The notes beneath the pieces are model-generated. The model did no database searches. It was not told where the DNA came from and was given only the letters and a program-made list of their open reading frames with translations. Made by a program: the position numbers and the translations under genes. A stretch of 64,000 nt of DNA from JBFMFH01 sp964481395 (GTDB taxonomy: Bacteria; Acidobacteriota; Vicinamibacteria; Vicinamibacterales; JAKQTR01). The stretch covers positions 26,646-90,645 of the forward strand of contig CAYZYG010000005.1 of the NCBI GenBank assembly GCA_964481395.1. The letters are read 5' to 3'. Shown one piece after another: positions 8,541 through 17,145 of this stretch (positions are counted from its first letter, which is position 1; each line of letters opens with the position of its first letter).

Positions 8541-10800
8541 AGAAGTTCACCTTCAGTTCGCCGATGAACGACCGTTTGATCACGTCGCCGAAGATGTGCT
8601 GCAGGATGTCCTGGTTCGCCAAGTTGGTGGCCTTGATAGCCGTCGTGAAACGGCCGTTCATCCACCGCACGCCGAAGCTGCCGTTGACCAGGGCGAATGA
8701 ATCCGTCCAGCCGGCGAAACGGCTGTCGAGCACGTCCTGCCAGTAGGCGTCATCCTGGTAGTTGACCGACAGGTCACCGAAGAACCGCCCGGCGCTGACG
8801 TTGAACCCCGCGTTGATGCGGTTGTTCGGCGGCAGGTTGAGCTCGGATTCGGGAATCTGCGCCTTCGGATCGCTCTGCCACGAGTAGTTGGCGTAGAAGT
8901 TGACGTGGCGGGTGAGCGCCATGTCGAGGCCCAGTTCGACGCCGTACGTCTCGATGAGCCCGCACTTCCCGGTGCACCCCTCGCGGTAGATGTCACCGGT
9001 GTTCAGGTACGAGAAGTCCGACGGCAGGCCGTTCCCGGGGCCGAAGGCGCCGGCCGCGATCAGCGCGTCGAGGATGTACGGCGGCAGCGGCCAGCCCGGC
9101 GGCACATTGCGCGACGAGTATGATCCCACCTGGGTGAAGTAGATCTCGTCGACCTGGCGGTTGTAGTACCAGGCGAAGCTGACCGACGCGCGGTTCTTGA
9201 TCACACCCGAGTACCCGATCTCGTAGGCGTCCAGGGAGTTCTCCCGGAGGTTCTCATTGCCGTAGGTCGTGATCGGGAACGTGTACACCCGACCGGCGAA
9301 CGCCGGGCTGATGAGGCCGAGGTCGAGCTGGTTGAGGATGTTCGCGCCCAGGAAGTTGTTGGTGAGCGACGGCGCGCGGTAGGCCTTGTTGTACGACACG
9401 CGGAACGTCTGATCCGGCACCGGCTTGACCATGAACGTCGTCCGCGGGGAGAACACCACGTCCTCGAGGACGTCGAAGTGGTCCATCCGGACGCCGACGA
9501 GCCAGCGGAACTTCTCTCCCAGGAAGATCTCGTCCTGGATGTAGACGCCCTGCTCGCTGCGCGAACTGCCGTTGGGGGCGATCGACAGGTCGAACGTGTT
9601 GTAGCGGACGTTGCCGCCGTAGCTCAGCACGTGGCGCGTTCCGACGGCCGTGATGTTCGACACCTCGAAATCGAAGGTCTTCGTGTCGAAGTCGAACTGG
9701 ATGGGGTTGCCGTCCACGCCGATCGCCAGGAGCGCCGGCGCGTCGCCGTTGAGCAGGTTCGTGAAGAACTGAACCTTCAGCGGGCCCTTGTTGTAGGCCG
9801 CCTTCACGTACGCGACGTTGGACCCCTCTTCGATCCGGAACGGTCCGATGCCCGAGTGGATGATGCCGCTCGTCCCGGCGTAGCCGCCCGACATCGTGAT
9901 GCGCTGCTGCCCGTCACCGAAGTCGTAATCCACCCGGCCGTCGAACTTCGGCTGGGTAGTGCCGACGTTGGTGAACTGGGGGTACGGCGTCTGGAAGCTG
10001 TTGTCGATGTTGCCCACCGGGCGAGCGAACGGGTCCTGCGAGTACACGCCGCCGGAGAGTTTGAACGACCACTTGTCGTTGATGGCTTGGGCGTGCGTGC
10101 CGCTCACGTAGAAGAGACCGCCTTGGCCGGGGTCTTCGGTCTGCCCGTCGACCGCCCTGTCGAACCCGCCGAAGCCCATCGTGAAGCTCGTGCCCTGCAT
10201 CTCCCGCGGAGACTTCGTGATGATGTTCACCACGCCGCTCATGGCGTTCGCGCCCCAGACAGCGGAGGCCGGACCGCGGATGATCTCGATCTGCTTGACC
10301 TCGGCGAAGTTGATCGGCATGAAATCCCAGCCGACGAACCCGAAGAAGTCGAGGTAGACGCTGCGGCCGTCGATCAGCGCGAGCTGCGACGTGGACAGCG
10401 TCCCGGTCGCGCCACGGCTCGTGATGTTCACGTCGCGAGCCGACGTCTGCGACACATTGACGCCGGGCACCGCGCGGAAGAGACCCGCGTAGTCGGCCGC
10501 CGGCTTGCTCGCCAGCGTCTGGGTATTGATGACGCTCACGGTGGCCGGCGCGTTGATGAGCTGCTGCTCGACCTTCGACGCCGTCACGACGACCTGTTCC
10601 TCGTAGCGGGGCTGCTCTTCGACCTTCTTTTCCTCCACCGGCTTCTCACCGGGCTTCGGTGGCGGCTGGGTCTGCTGAGCGCCCTGCGTCTGCTGAACCG
10701 CCTCGCCCGCCTGAGCGGGCTGTTGCTGCGCCTCGACCGCCATGGCGGGAGCAGCCGCCACGAGCAGTCCGAGCAGGACAGCAAGTGTACGCAACACCAT
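8539..10800 (-). CDS. TonB-dependent outer-membrane receptor
   Basis: 753 residues: signal peptide (1-21, ending AMA), a Pro/Gln/Glu-rich linker, a TonB-box-like strand (EEQVVVTASK), a plug domain (about 65-185: INTQTLASKPAADYAGLFRAVPGVNV, LIDGRSVYLD, IEIIRGPASAVWGANAMSGVVNI), then a 22-strand barrel rich in aromatic alternation and ending in GELKVNF with a C-terminal Phe for BAM recognition. An extracellular loop has a probable disulphide (EGCTGKCG). It imports a large or scarce nutrient using TonB energy; the ligand cannot be told, and no Fur-type box was recognised. GGAGGAGG lies ahead of the ATG. It stands alone between its terminator and the AEC gene. Confidence 0.93.
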   Translation of the reverse strand: MVLRTLAVLLGLLVAAAPAMAVEAQQQPAQAGEAVQQTQGAQQTQPPPKPGEKPVEEKKVEEQPRYEEQVVVTASKVEQQLINAPATVSVINTQTLASKPAADYAGLFRAVPGVNVSQTSARDVNITSRGATGTLSTSQLALIDGRSVYLDFFGFVGWDFMPINFAEVKQIEIIRGPASAVWGANAMSGVVNIITKSPREMQGTSFTMGFGGFDRAVDGQTEDPGQGGLFYVSGTHAQAINDKWSFKLSGGVYSQDPFARPVGNIDNSFQTPYPQFTNVGTTQPKFDGRVDYDFGDGQQRITMSGGYAGTSGIIHSGIGPFRIEEGSNVAYVKAAYNKGPLKVQFFTNLLNGDAPALLAIGVDGNPIQFDFDTKTFDFEVSNITAVGTRHVLSYGGNVRYNTFDLSIAPNGSSRSEQGVYIQDEIFLGEKFRWLVGVRMDHFDVLEDVVFSPRTTFMVKPVPDQTFRVSYNKAYRAPSLTNNFLGANILNQLDLGLISPAFAGRVYTFPITTYGNENLRENSLDAYEIGYSGVIKNRASVSFAWYYNRQVDEIYFTQVGSYSSRNVPPGWPLPPYILDALIAAGAFGPGNGLPSDFSYLNTGDIYREGCTGKCGLIETYGVELGLDMALTRHVNFYANYSWQSDPKAQIPESELNLPPNNRINAGFNVSAGRFFGDLSVNYQDDAYWQDVLDSRFAGWTDSFALVNGSFGVRWMNGRFTTAIKATNLANQDILQHIFGDVIKRSFIGELKVNF

Positions 10801-11054
10801 TCAAACCTCCTCCAGAATCCGCAAAACGTCGCGACGCCGCTTCAGGGGCGCCGCCCTCGTCTGCCGCTCCCTGCGGCCGAGGCCCTCGAACCCTCTTTGA
10901 TGCGGAAGCTGCCGCCCCCCCGGGCGGCAGTAACAGCGCAGTATACTCCAAGCAGGTGGATTCCGGCAGCCGGAATTCTTGAACGCCTGTTCAGACCTTC
11001 CAGCGACCGCCGGGGGCTCCCCAGGACCATTCGTCGCGTCCGGGCGACTTCGCG

Positions 11055-11972
11055 TCACCAGCCGGACTTGAGCATCCAGATCACGCCAGTCACCGTGAGC
11101 GGGCTGAGGATCGTCGACACGGCAACCACGGCCGTCACGAATGCCGGCGCGGCTCGGAACTCGAGCGCCACGATCGTCGCGAGCACGGCCGTCGGCATCG
11201 CCGATTCCAGGATCGCCGCGTCGCGGGCTGGCCCCGAGAGCCCCAGGACCGCCGAGGCCGTCCAGCCGAACGCCGGCCGGCCCACCAGCACCAGCACCAG
11301 GGCGATGGCCACGAGCCCGGGCCGGCCCGGCCACGGATGGCGGTGCAACTGCATGCCCAGGACCAGCAGCATCACCGGAATGGCCGCCCCGGCCAGGAGA
11401 CCGACCGGCCTGGCGATCGGCACCGGGACGCCCAAACCGCTGAGACTCACCACGGCGGCCGCGGCGATTGCGTAGACCACGGGCACACGGGCCACTCGGA
11501 CGAGAACCTCACGCCGCCCAGCCCGCCCCCCCGACGCGATCGCGACGCCCAGCGTCAGGGTCAGCACCGAATTGGCCACGAAGTAGATGGCCGCCCGAGC
11601 CGCAGTCTGCTCGCCGAAGGCGAACATGACGACCGACAATCCGTAGTTGCCGGCGTTGGCGAACATCACGGCAATCAGGAACCCGGCCCGGGTCGGCGGG
11701 TCCAGCCTGAACGGCAGGGACGCGACCCAGGCAGCCCCCCCCGCCGCCACGACCACGATCGCCGTCAGCACCGCCAGCCGGCCGATTTCGCCGCCTCCCA
11801 GGGTCGACGTCGTCAGCAGGTGGAAGACGAGGCATGGCGTGAGGGCGTTGAAGGCAATCTTCGAGACGGTCTCGACATCCAGGCGCCACACCTGCGCCAA
11901 GACGTAGCCGGCTCCCGCCATCAGGAGGATCGGCAGCAGGTCGTTCTGGAGAATCTGGAGCGGGAGCGCCAT
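11055..11972 (-). CDS. AEC-family (auxin efflux carrier-like) permease
   Basis: 305 residues with about ten hydrophobic helices and no signal peptide. The N-terminal LQILQNDLLPILLMAGAGYVLAQV and the mid-protein FANAGNYGLSVVMFAFGEQTA are typical of the AEC family, whose conserved Asn-rich motif in helix 4 (here NAGNYG) is clear. Family members export organic acids or similar anions; the substrate here is open. It is divergent from the nucleotidase gene with about 100 bp between them. The gap holds TACGAT (about 12028), a possible -10 box for the plus-strand gene. Confidence 0.85.
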   Translation of the reverse strand: MALPLQILQNDLLPILLMAGAGYVLAQVWRLDVETVSKIAFNALTPCLVFHLLTTSTLGGGEIGRLAVLTAIVVVAAGGAAWVASLPFRLDPPTRAGFLIAVMFANAGNYGLSVVMFAFGEQTAARAAIYFVANSVLTLTLGVAIASGGRAGRREVLVRVARVPVVYAIAAAAVVSLSGLGVPVPIARPVGLLAGAAIPVMLLVLGMQLHRHPWPGRPGLVAIALVLVLVGRPAFGWTASAVLGLSGPARDAAILESAMPTAVLATIVALEFRAAPAFVTAVVAVSTILSPLTVTGVIWMLKSGW

Positions 11973-12073
11973 GGCGATCCGATTCGTGCCCCTCGGCGGC
12001 CGCTTTCCGCGGACGACGGGAACGCACTACGATATCATCAGAACGCATTCCTGCCCGCTCGCGAGGTATCTCT

Positions 12074-13603
12074 GTGCATCGTCGCATCCTCGATCGCCTC
12101 GTCCTGCTCGGGGCGCTGCTCGCGCTCTCGTCTCCCGTCCTGGCTCAGCCGACCGCACGGCTGACGATCCTCCATACGAACGACACGCACGGCCATCTGA
12201 TGCCCTTCAGCTACCCGGCTGTCGCCCCCGAGGGGTCCGTACTCGACACCCTGAGCGAGCGGCGCGACATCGGCGGCATCGCCAGGCGCGCGGCCATGGC
12301 GGCCGGGATTCGTTCGCAACTCGCCTCCCAGGGCGTTCCCGTGTGGCTGGTGGACGTCGGAGACTTCTCCGACGGTACGGCGTTCTCGACGGAGTACCAG
12401 GGCGAGGCTGACGTTGCCGCGATGAACGCGGCCGGGTACGACCTCGCCACCTTCGGAAACCACGAGTTCAACTACCCCGTCGCGCACGTCCTGAGGCTCT
12501 TGACGCTCGTGAAGCACCCCGTCCTGCTCGCGAACGTCGTCGACCGCCAGACCGGCCTGCCCATCGCGTCGCCGTCGCGAATCGTCCAGGTGGGCCCGGT
12601 ACGGGTCGGGGTCTTCGGGCTCGTCACACACGAGGCACGGACGTACCCGGCCGTCAAGGAGGGCTTCACCGTCCTCGACGAGATTCCCACGGCGCGCCAG
12701 GTCGTCGCCGACCTCCGCGCGCGCGTGGACATCGTCATCCTGATCTCCCACTGCGGCGACGAGATGGACGCGCGGCTGGCCGCCGAGGTGCCCGGGATCG
12801 ACGTCATCGTCGGGGGACACTCGCACTCCAGGCTGCCGGTCGGTGAGTTCGTCTGGCGCTCCGACGATCTCACCGCGGACGGCGTGAACGGGACCGTCAT
12901 CGTGCAGGCGTTCCAGTGGGGCGGCGAACTGGGCCGCCTCGACCTGCTGTTCCGCAAGCGGCCGGGCGGCTGGGTTGTGGACCGCTACCGGTCGCGCCTC
13001 CTGCCCGTCACGCGCGACGTGACGCCCGATGCGACGGTCGGGGCCGTCGTGGCCCGTTACTGGGACCCGATTGCCGCCAAGTACGGCGAGGTTGTCGGCC
13101 AGGCCGCCGACGACTTCAGCAGCCGCGGCGACGATGAAGCCCCGTACCATCTCGTGGCCGATGCCATTCGGGAGACCTTCGGCGTGGAGATCGAGCTGGA
13201 GAACCGCGGCGGCATCCGCGCGCCGCTCGTGGCGGGCCCGATCACGCGCGGCGACATCATCACGATGGACCCCTTCGACAACACCATCGTGCTCTTCAAG
13301 GCGACCGGACGCCAGATCAGGGACATCATCACCCGACACGCGCCACACGTGTCCGGCCTGCGGTACCGCATGGTCAAGGGTGCGGTCGTCGATCTGACGA
13401 TTGGGGGCCGGCCCGTCGAAGACGACCGCGTCTACGCGGGTGCAGCGAATTCGTACTTCGCCGGGTTTGCGCTGAAAGACGTAGCCACAAACGACACGGG
13501 CAGAAAGCGCCTTGACGTCGTCATCGACTACGTGCGCGCGAGGGGAACCGTGCATCCCGCGTACGACGGCCGACGGATCGTCGTGGGATCAGCGCGCGAG
13601 TAG
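12074..13603 (+). CDS. Secreted 5'-nucleotidase / UDP-sugar hydrolase family protein
   Basis: 509 residues from a GTG start preceded by CGAGG. A signal peptide (1-25, ending VLA) directs it to the periplasm. The metallophosphatase domain has ILHTNDTHGH (about 32-41), DVGDFSDG, FGNHEFNYP, ISHCGDE and GGHSHSRLP in the order of two-metal 5'-nucleotidases. The C-terminal 5'-nucleotidase domain has DPFDNTIVLFKATGRQI and an AANSYFAG substrate strand. It hydrolyses nucleotides or UDP-sugars outside the cytoplasm. Its stop codon overlaps the end of the convergent Memo-AMMECR1 gene by 15 bp, leaving no room for a terminator. Confidence 0.93.
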   Translation: MHRRILDRLVLLGALLALSSPVLAQPTARLTILHTNDTHGHLMPFSYPAVAPEGSVLDTLSERRDIGGIARRAAMAAGIRSQLASQGVPVWLVDVGDFSDGTAFSTEYQGEADVAAMNAAGYDLATFGNHEFNYPVAHVLRLLTLVKHPVLLANVVDRQTGLPIASPSRIVQVGPVRVGVFGLVTHEARTYPAVKEGFTVLDEIPTARQVVADLRARVDIVILISHCGDEMDARLAAEVPGIDVIVGGHSHSRLPVGEFVWRSDDLTADGVNGTVIVQAFQWGGELGRLDLLFRKRPGGWVVDRYRSRLLPVTRDVTPDATVGAVVARYWDPIAAKYGEVVGQAADDFSSRGDDEAPYHLVADAIRETFGVEIELENRGGIRAPLVAGPITRGDIITMDPFDNTIVLFKATGRQIRDIITRHAPHVSGLRYRMVKGAVVDLTIGGRPVEDDRVYAGAANSYFAGFALKDVATNDTGRKRLDVVIDYVRARGTVHPAYDGRRIVVGSARE

Positions 13604-15160
13604 CATCGGCACCGGCTGCTCGAGGCCGGCTTCGTTGAAGACCTCGGCCTGAAAGGTCAGCAGGCGGGCCCCCGACGACCGCCAGGCGTCCTGGTGGAGG
13701 CCGGCCTTGACCGCCAGGTTGTCGAGCAGGTCCTTCCGCCCCCAACCTTGCTCGGTCGCCACCTGCGGCAGGAAGACGGCGGACCGGCCCTCGGCCTGCA
13801 GCACGACGCCGTCCCGGCCTGGGACGATTGCCCTGAAGTCCTGTACCGGCGTCAGGGGCGTCAGTACCGCGACCTCGAGTTCGAGGGATGGCAACTCGCG
13901 GGCGCGGACAGCGCCGAATCGAGGGTCCCGGAATGCCGACTCGAACGCCATCGCGCTCACCAGACGGATAAGCGGTCCTTCGGGCAGCAGCCGCCCCACG
14001 CATCCTCGCAGGTCACCGTTCTTCCGAACGGTCACGAATGCACCCGCCTCGCGCAGCAGCGCCGCGCTTCCGCCACGCGGGAGCGGCAGCGTCTCGCTGG
14101 TGAGGTAGCGCGCGATCGTGTTCCGCGCGAGCGCCAGCAGGACCTGCCGGTCGGCTGCGGTCAGCTGGCCACTGGCGTCGGGTCGCGGACGGTTCAAGGC
14201 CGCGAGGTCAGGCTCACCGTGTCCTGGTGCGAACGCGACGGCTCCGTAGCCCACCACGCGATCCAGCGTCCCGACGGCCACCGCCGACGAATTCGCGTAG
14301 CTGAGCACGATCCCGCGCGCGGCGCCGAGACGACGGGCGGCCTCGATCGCCACCAGGATCGGGCCGAGTCCGCAGGCACGCGTGACCAGGCCTGGCGTCA
14401 CCTCCGACCCGACGCCGCGTTCGGCCCGCACCAGACCACCGACGTCCATCCGGGCCACCCGCTCCAAGGTGGCCGCATCCACGCGCGCGGCCGCCTCGGC
14501 CGGCGGGTAGTGCGCCAGGTCGGACGACGCCACGATCAGCGCACGGCGCCCCCGCACCGCATCAGCCAGTACACGTCCGAACCGGGCGCAGGCCTCAGGA
14601 TCGCCGGTCGCGACGACGACCGGCACCACCCGTGCGCCGGGGAAGACGCGCTGGACGAAGGGAACGTGAACTTCCACGGAGTGTTCACGCTCGTGGAGCC
14701 GCCGGTCGGGCACGGCCAGATCGCCATCCTGCACGAGCGCCATGGCGAGTTCCCGGTCCACCTGAACTGTTCCCAACGGTGTCCGCAGCGCATCGCCATC
14801 GTAGACCGAGGCCCGATCGAAGCCGGCCGTCGTGTGATTGGCCCCCAGGATGACCACGGTGTCCACCGCCATGCGGGAAACCTGGACGAACGCGTCTGCC
14901 GCAATCTGTCCGGAGAAGAGGTACCCGGCGTGCGGCACGATGATGACCGGCGGAGACTCGCCGCGGTACGGGAGGGCTTCAGCGAGGTATTGGTCGATGG
15001 CCGCCTCGAGCTTCGCGCGGTCCAGGGGGTAGAACTCGCCGGCGACCGCCGGGGCACGGATCGGCAAGGACGTCCGGGCGGACCCCAGCGGCGCGGCGCA
15101 CGCCGCGAGCAGCGCCGATCCCACGACAGCTGCCGCGACGATGACGGGCCGGTGCACCAT
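13589..15160 (-). CDS. Memo (AmmeMemoRadiSam B) fused to AMMECR1 (AmmeMemoRadiSam A), lipoprotein
   Basis: 523 residues. The N-terminus from ATG 15160 has a lipobox (SALLAAC, Cys21), so the protein should be a lipoprotein. Residues about 38-290 are a Memo-like fold: RAPAVAGEFYP, VPHAGYLFSG, VILGANHTTAG, HEREHSVEVHVPF, ASSDLAHY. Residues about 330-520 are an AMMECR1 domain: AGAFVTVRKNGDLRGCVGRL, FRDPRFGAVRARELPSLELEVAVLTPL, VFLPQVATEQGW. In many genomes these are separate genes next to a radical SAM gene; here A and B are fused, exported and without the radical SAM partner in the window. The function of the family is not established. Confidence 0.9.
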   Translation of the reverse strand: MVHRPVIVAAAVVGSALLAACAAPLGSARTSLPIRAPAVAGEFYPLDRAKLEAAIDQYLAEALPYRGESPPVIIVPHAGYLFSGQIAADAFVQVSRMAVDTVVILGANHTTAGFDRASVYDGDALRTPLGTVQVDRELAMALVQDGDLAVPDRRLHEREHSVEVHVPFVQRVFPGARVVPVVVATGDPEACARFGRVLADAVRGRRALIVASSDLAHYPPAEAAARVDAATLERVARMDVGGLVRAERGVGSEVTPGLVTRACGLGPILVAIEAARRLGAARGIVLSYANSSAVAVGTLDRVVGYGAVAFAPGHGEPDLAALNRPRPDASGQLTAADRQVLLALARNTIARYLTSETLPLPRGGSAALLREAGAFVTVRKNGDLRGCVGRLLPEGPLIRLVSAMAFESAFRDPRFGAVRARELPSLELEVAVLTPLTPVQDFRAIVPGRDGVVLQAEGRSAVFLPQVATEQGWGRKDLLDNLAVKAGLHQDAWRSSGARLLTFQAEVFNEAGLEQPVPMLLAR

Positions 15161-15306
15161 GCTCAGACGCTCCGAAGAGGATGCGTTACCGCTCTCCGAT
15201 CCTACCCCGTGGCGGCGGACGCTCACCAGCACGTTCCCGCTTCCGCCCGCTCCTCCGACGGGATAAGCTAGCAGGGTCCCTCAACCGCCCCCCGCCGAGG
15301 ACCCAC

Positions 15307-16503
15307 ATGGCCCACGACACGAAGCACCTCGAGTTCGACAGCAAGCTGATTCACGCCGGCGCGTTCGAGGAACCGTACGGAAGCGCCACGGTACCGATCT
15401 ACCAGACCTCGACGTTCGCCTTCGACAACGCGCAGAACGGCGCGGACCGCTTTGCCGGCACCTCGTCCGGGTTCATCTACACGCGCCTGGGCAACCCGAC
15501 CATCGGCGCCCTCGAGCGCCTGGTCGCCGAACTCGAGAACGGCTGCGGCGGCATCGCCACCAGTTCAGGGATGGGCGCGGTGTCGATCGTCTACATGTCC
15601 ATGCTCGCACAGGGCGCGCACATGGTCGGGACCTCCGCCGTCTACGGGCCGTCCCGCGTGCTGGCCGAGAAGACGCTCTCGCGCTTCGGTGTGACGTCCA
15701 GCTGGGTGGATTCGTCGGACCTGGACGCCGTGCGCCGGGCCTTCCAGCCGAACACCCGGCTGCTCTACGTTGAAAGCCCGTCGAATCCGACGCAGCAGGT
15801 GACGGACCTCGAGGCCTGCGCGGCCATCGCCCACGAGCACGGCGCGGTGCTGGTCGTCGACAACACGTTCGCCAGCCCGTTTCTGCAGAAACCGCTCGAT
15901 CTCGGCGCCGACGTCGTCCTGCACTCGGTCACCAAGTTCCTCAACGGACATGCCGACATCGTCGGGGGCGTCGTGGTGGCGAAAACGGAAGAGCACTACA
16001 GGCTGCTCCGGCCGCACATGATCGCCCTCGGCTGCAACATGGACCCCCACCAGGCCTTCATGGTCATCCGGGGAATCAAGACGCTCGGCGTCCGCATGCA
16101 GCGGGCGCAGGCCAACGCTCTGATCATCGCGCGCTGGCTGGAATCGCACCCGAAGGTGGAATGGGTGCGTTACGTGGGCCTCGAGTCGCACCCGCAGTAC
16201 GAACTGGCGAAGCGGCAGATGAAGGGCCCCGGGGCGATGATCGCGTTCGGGCTCAAGGGCGGGCTCGAGGCTGGCCGGACGGTGATGGACAACGTCAAGC
16301 TGGCCACGCTGGCGGTGTCGCTCGGCGGGGTCGAGTCGCTCATCGAGCACCCCGCGTCGATGACCCACGCCGGCGTCTCGCGCGAGCACCGCGAGGAAGC
16401 CGGCATCACCGACGGGCTGGTTCGTTACTCCGTCGGCATCGAGGACGTCAACGACCTCATCAAGGACCTCGACCAGGCGCTCGCCGCGGTGCAGGACGCG
16501 TAA
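15307..16503 (+). CDS. PLP-dependent sulfur amino acid lyase (methionine gamma-lyase / cystathionine gamma-lyase family)
   Basis: 398 residues, the exact size of methionine gamma-lyases. The PLP Lys is Lys210 in HSVTKFLNGHAD, preceded by VVDNTF and YVESPSNPT; IYTRLGNPT is the other PLP-phosphate motif. The N-terminus (LIHAGAFEEPYGSATVPIYQTSTFAF) resembles methionine gamma-lyase more than MetB, but the Cys characteristic of true methionine gamma-lyases (Cys116 in Pseudomonas putida, after Tyr-Gly) is Pro115 here. The precise reaction (methionine, cystathionine or homocysteine cleavage) is therefore open. A GAGGAC stretch precedes the ATG. It is divergent from the Memo-AMMECR1 gene. Confidence 0.88.
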   Translation: MAHDTKHLEFDSKLIHAGAFEEPYGSATVPIYQTSTFAFDNAQNGADRFAGTSSGFIYTRLGNPTIGALERLVAELENGCGGIATSSGMGAVSIVYMSMLAQGAHMVGTSAVYGPSRVLAEKTLSRFGVTSSWVDSSDLDAVRRAFQPNTRLLYVESPSNPTQQVTDLEACAAIAHEHGAVLVVDNTFASPFLQKPLDLGADVVLHSVTKFLNGHADIVGGVVVAKTEEHYRLLRPHMIALGCNMDPHQAFMVIRGIKTLGVRMQRAQANALIIARWLESHPKVEWVRYVGLESHPQYELAKRQMKGPGAMIAFGLKGGLEAGRTVMDNVKLATLAVSLGGVESLIEHPASMTHAGVSREHREEAGITDGLVRYSVGIEDVNDLIKDLDQALAAVQDA

Positions 16504-16558
16504 CCCCGGATTCGCATCACGTGGAAACCCCCGGGCCGGTCCGGGATTCGGGTCTGTC

Positions 16559-16593
16559 GATCCCCGAATCCCGACTCCCGACTCCCGGCTCGC
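16559..16593. repeat. Heptanucleotide tandem repeat, GACTCCC type
   Basis: Units GATCCCC, GAATCCC, GACTCCC, GACTCCC, GGCTCGC, ending 2 nt from the stop codon of the RDD gene. It fills the space between two convergent genes. Confidence 0.85.
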
Positions 16594-16595
16594 GT

Positions 16596-17129
16596 CTAGC
16601 TGAGATCCGCCTTGTAGTAGACCGCCGTCTTCGCCACCATGTCGTGGATGGCCTGGCGCGCGGCGCCGAGCACGAGGAAGCACCCGACGAACACGATCAG
16701 GCCGGCGACGGTGCCCAGCGTGCCGATGAGCGAGATGCCCGTGAGTGCGCCGATCGTGCTCAGGAGCGAGCTGCTGTACTTGATCGCCCACCGCGTGAGG
16801 TAGGTCGATACCGGAGCCGTGCGCCCATCGTCGGTACCGATCTTGAGTTTCAGGACCATCTTGCCGGGCGAAGCGCCCGTCAGCCCCTCGATGAGGCTGT
16901 AGAGCAGTCCCATCAGGCTGATGCCGATGGCGAATCCCGTGGCCGCCCCGAGCACGGCCGCGGCCGCCGCGGCCTCCTCGCCGCCTGTGGCCATGCCGGT
17001 CGCTGCGCCAGCGCCGAGGCCCAGCACCGCAGCGAGCATGCCTCCGAACACCCCGCCGAGGATCATGATGATCACGGCGTCGATCACTGCCGCGCCGAGC
17101 CGCAGGCCGAACCCGATACGCTTCTCCAT
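16596..17129 (-). CDS. RDD-family membrane protein
   Basis: 177 residues with three to four hydrophobic segments. It opens with MEKRIGFGLRLGAAVIDAVIIMILGGVFG, where the R..D pattern of the first helix is the RDD signature; SPGKMVLKLKI after the middle helix is the usual second motif, and a C-terminal helix follows (LGTVAGLIVFVGCFLVLG). Function of the family is mostly unknown, though some members act as ion exchangers. The ATG at 17129 has GAGGAGGAG just upstream and is preferred over the longer reading frame. It is the last gene of the hydantoinase operon (16 nt after the hydantoinase stop) but may be unrelated to it. Confidence 0.85.
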   Translation of the reverse strand: MEKRIGFGLRLGAAVIDAVIIMILGGVFGGMLAAVLGLGAGAATGMATGGEEAAAAAAVLGAATGFAIGISLMGLLYSLIEGLTGASPGKMVLKLKIGTDDGRTAPVSTYLTRWAIKYSSSLLSTIGALTGISLIGTLGTVAGLIVFVGCFLVLGAARQAIHDMVAKTAVYYKADLS

Positions 17130-17145
17130 GTCGCTCCTCCTCCTC

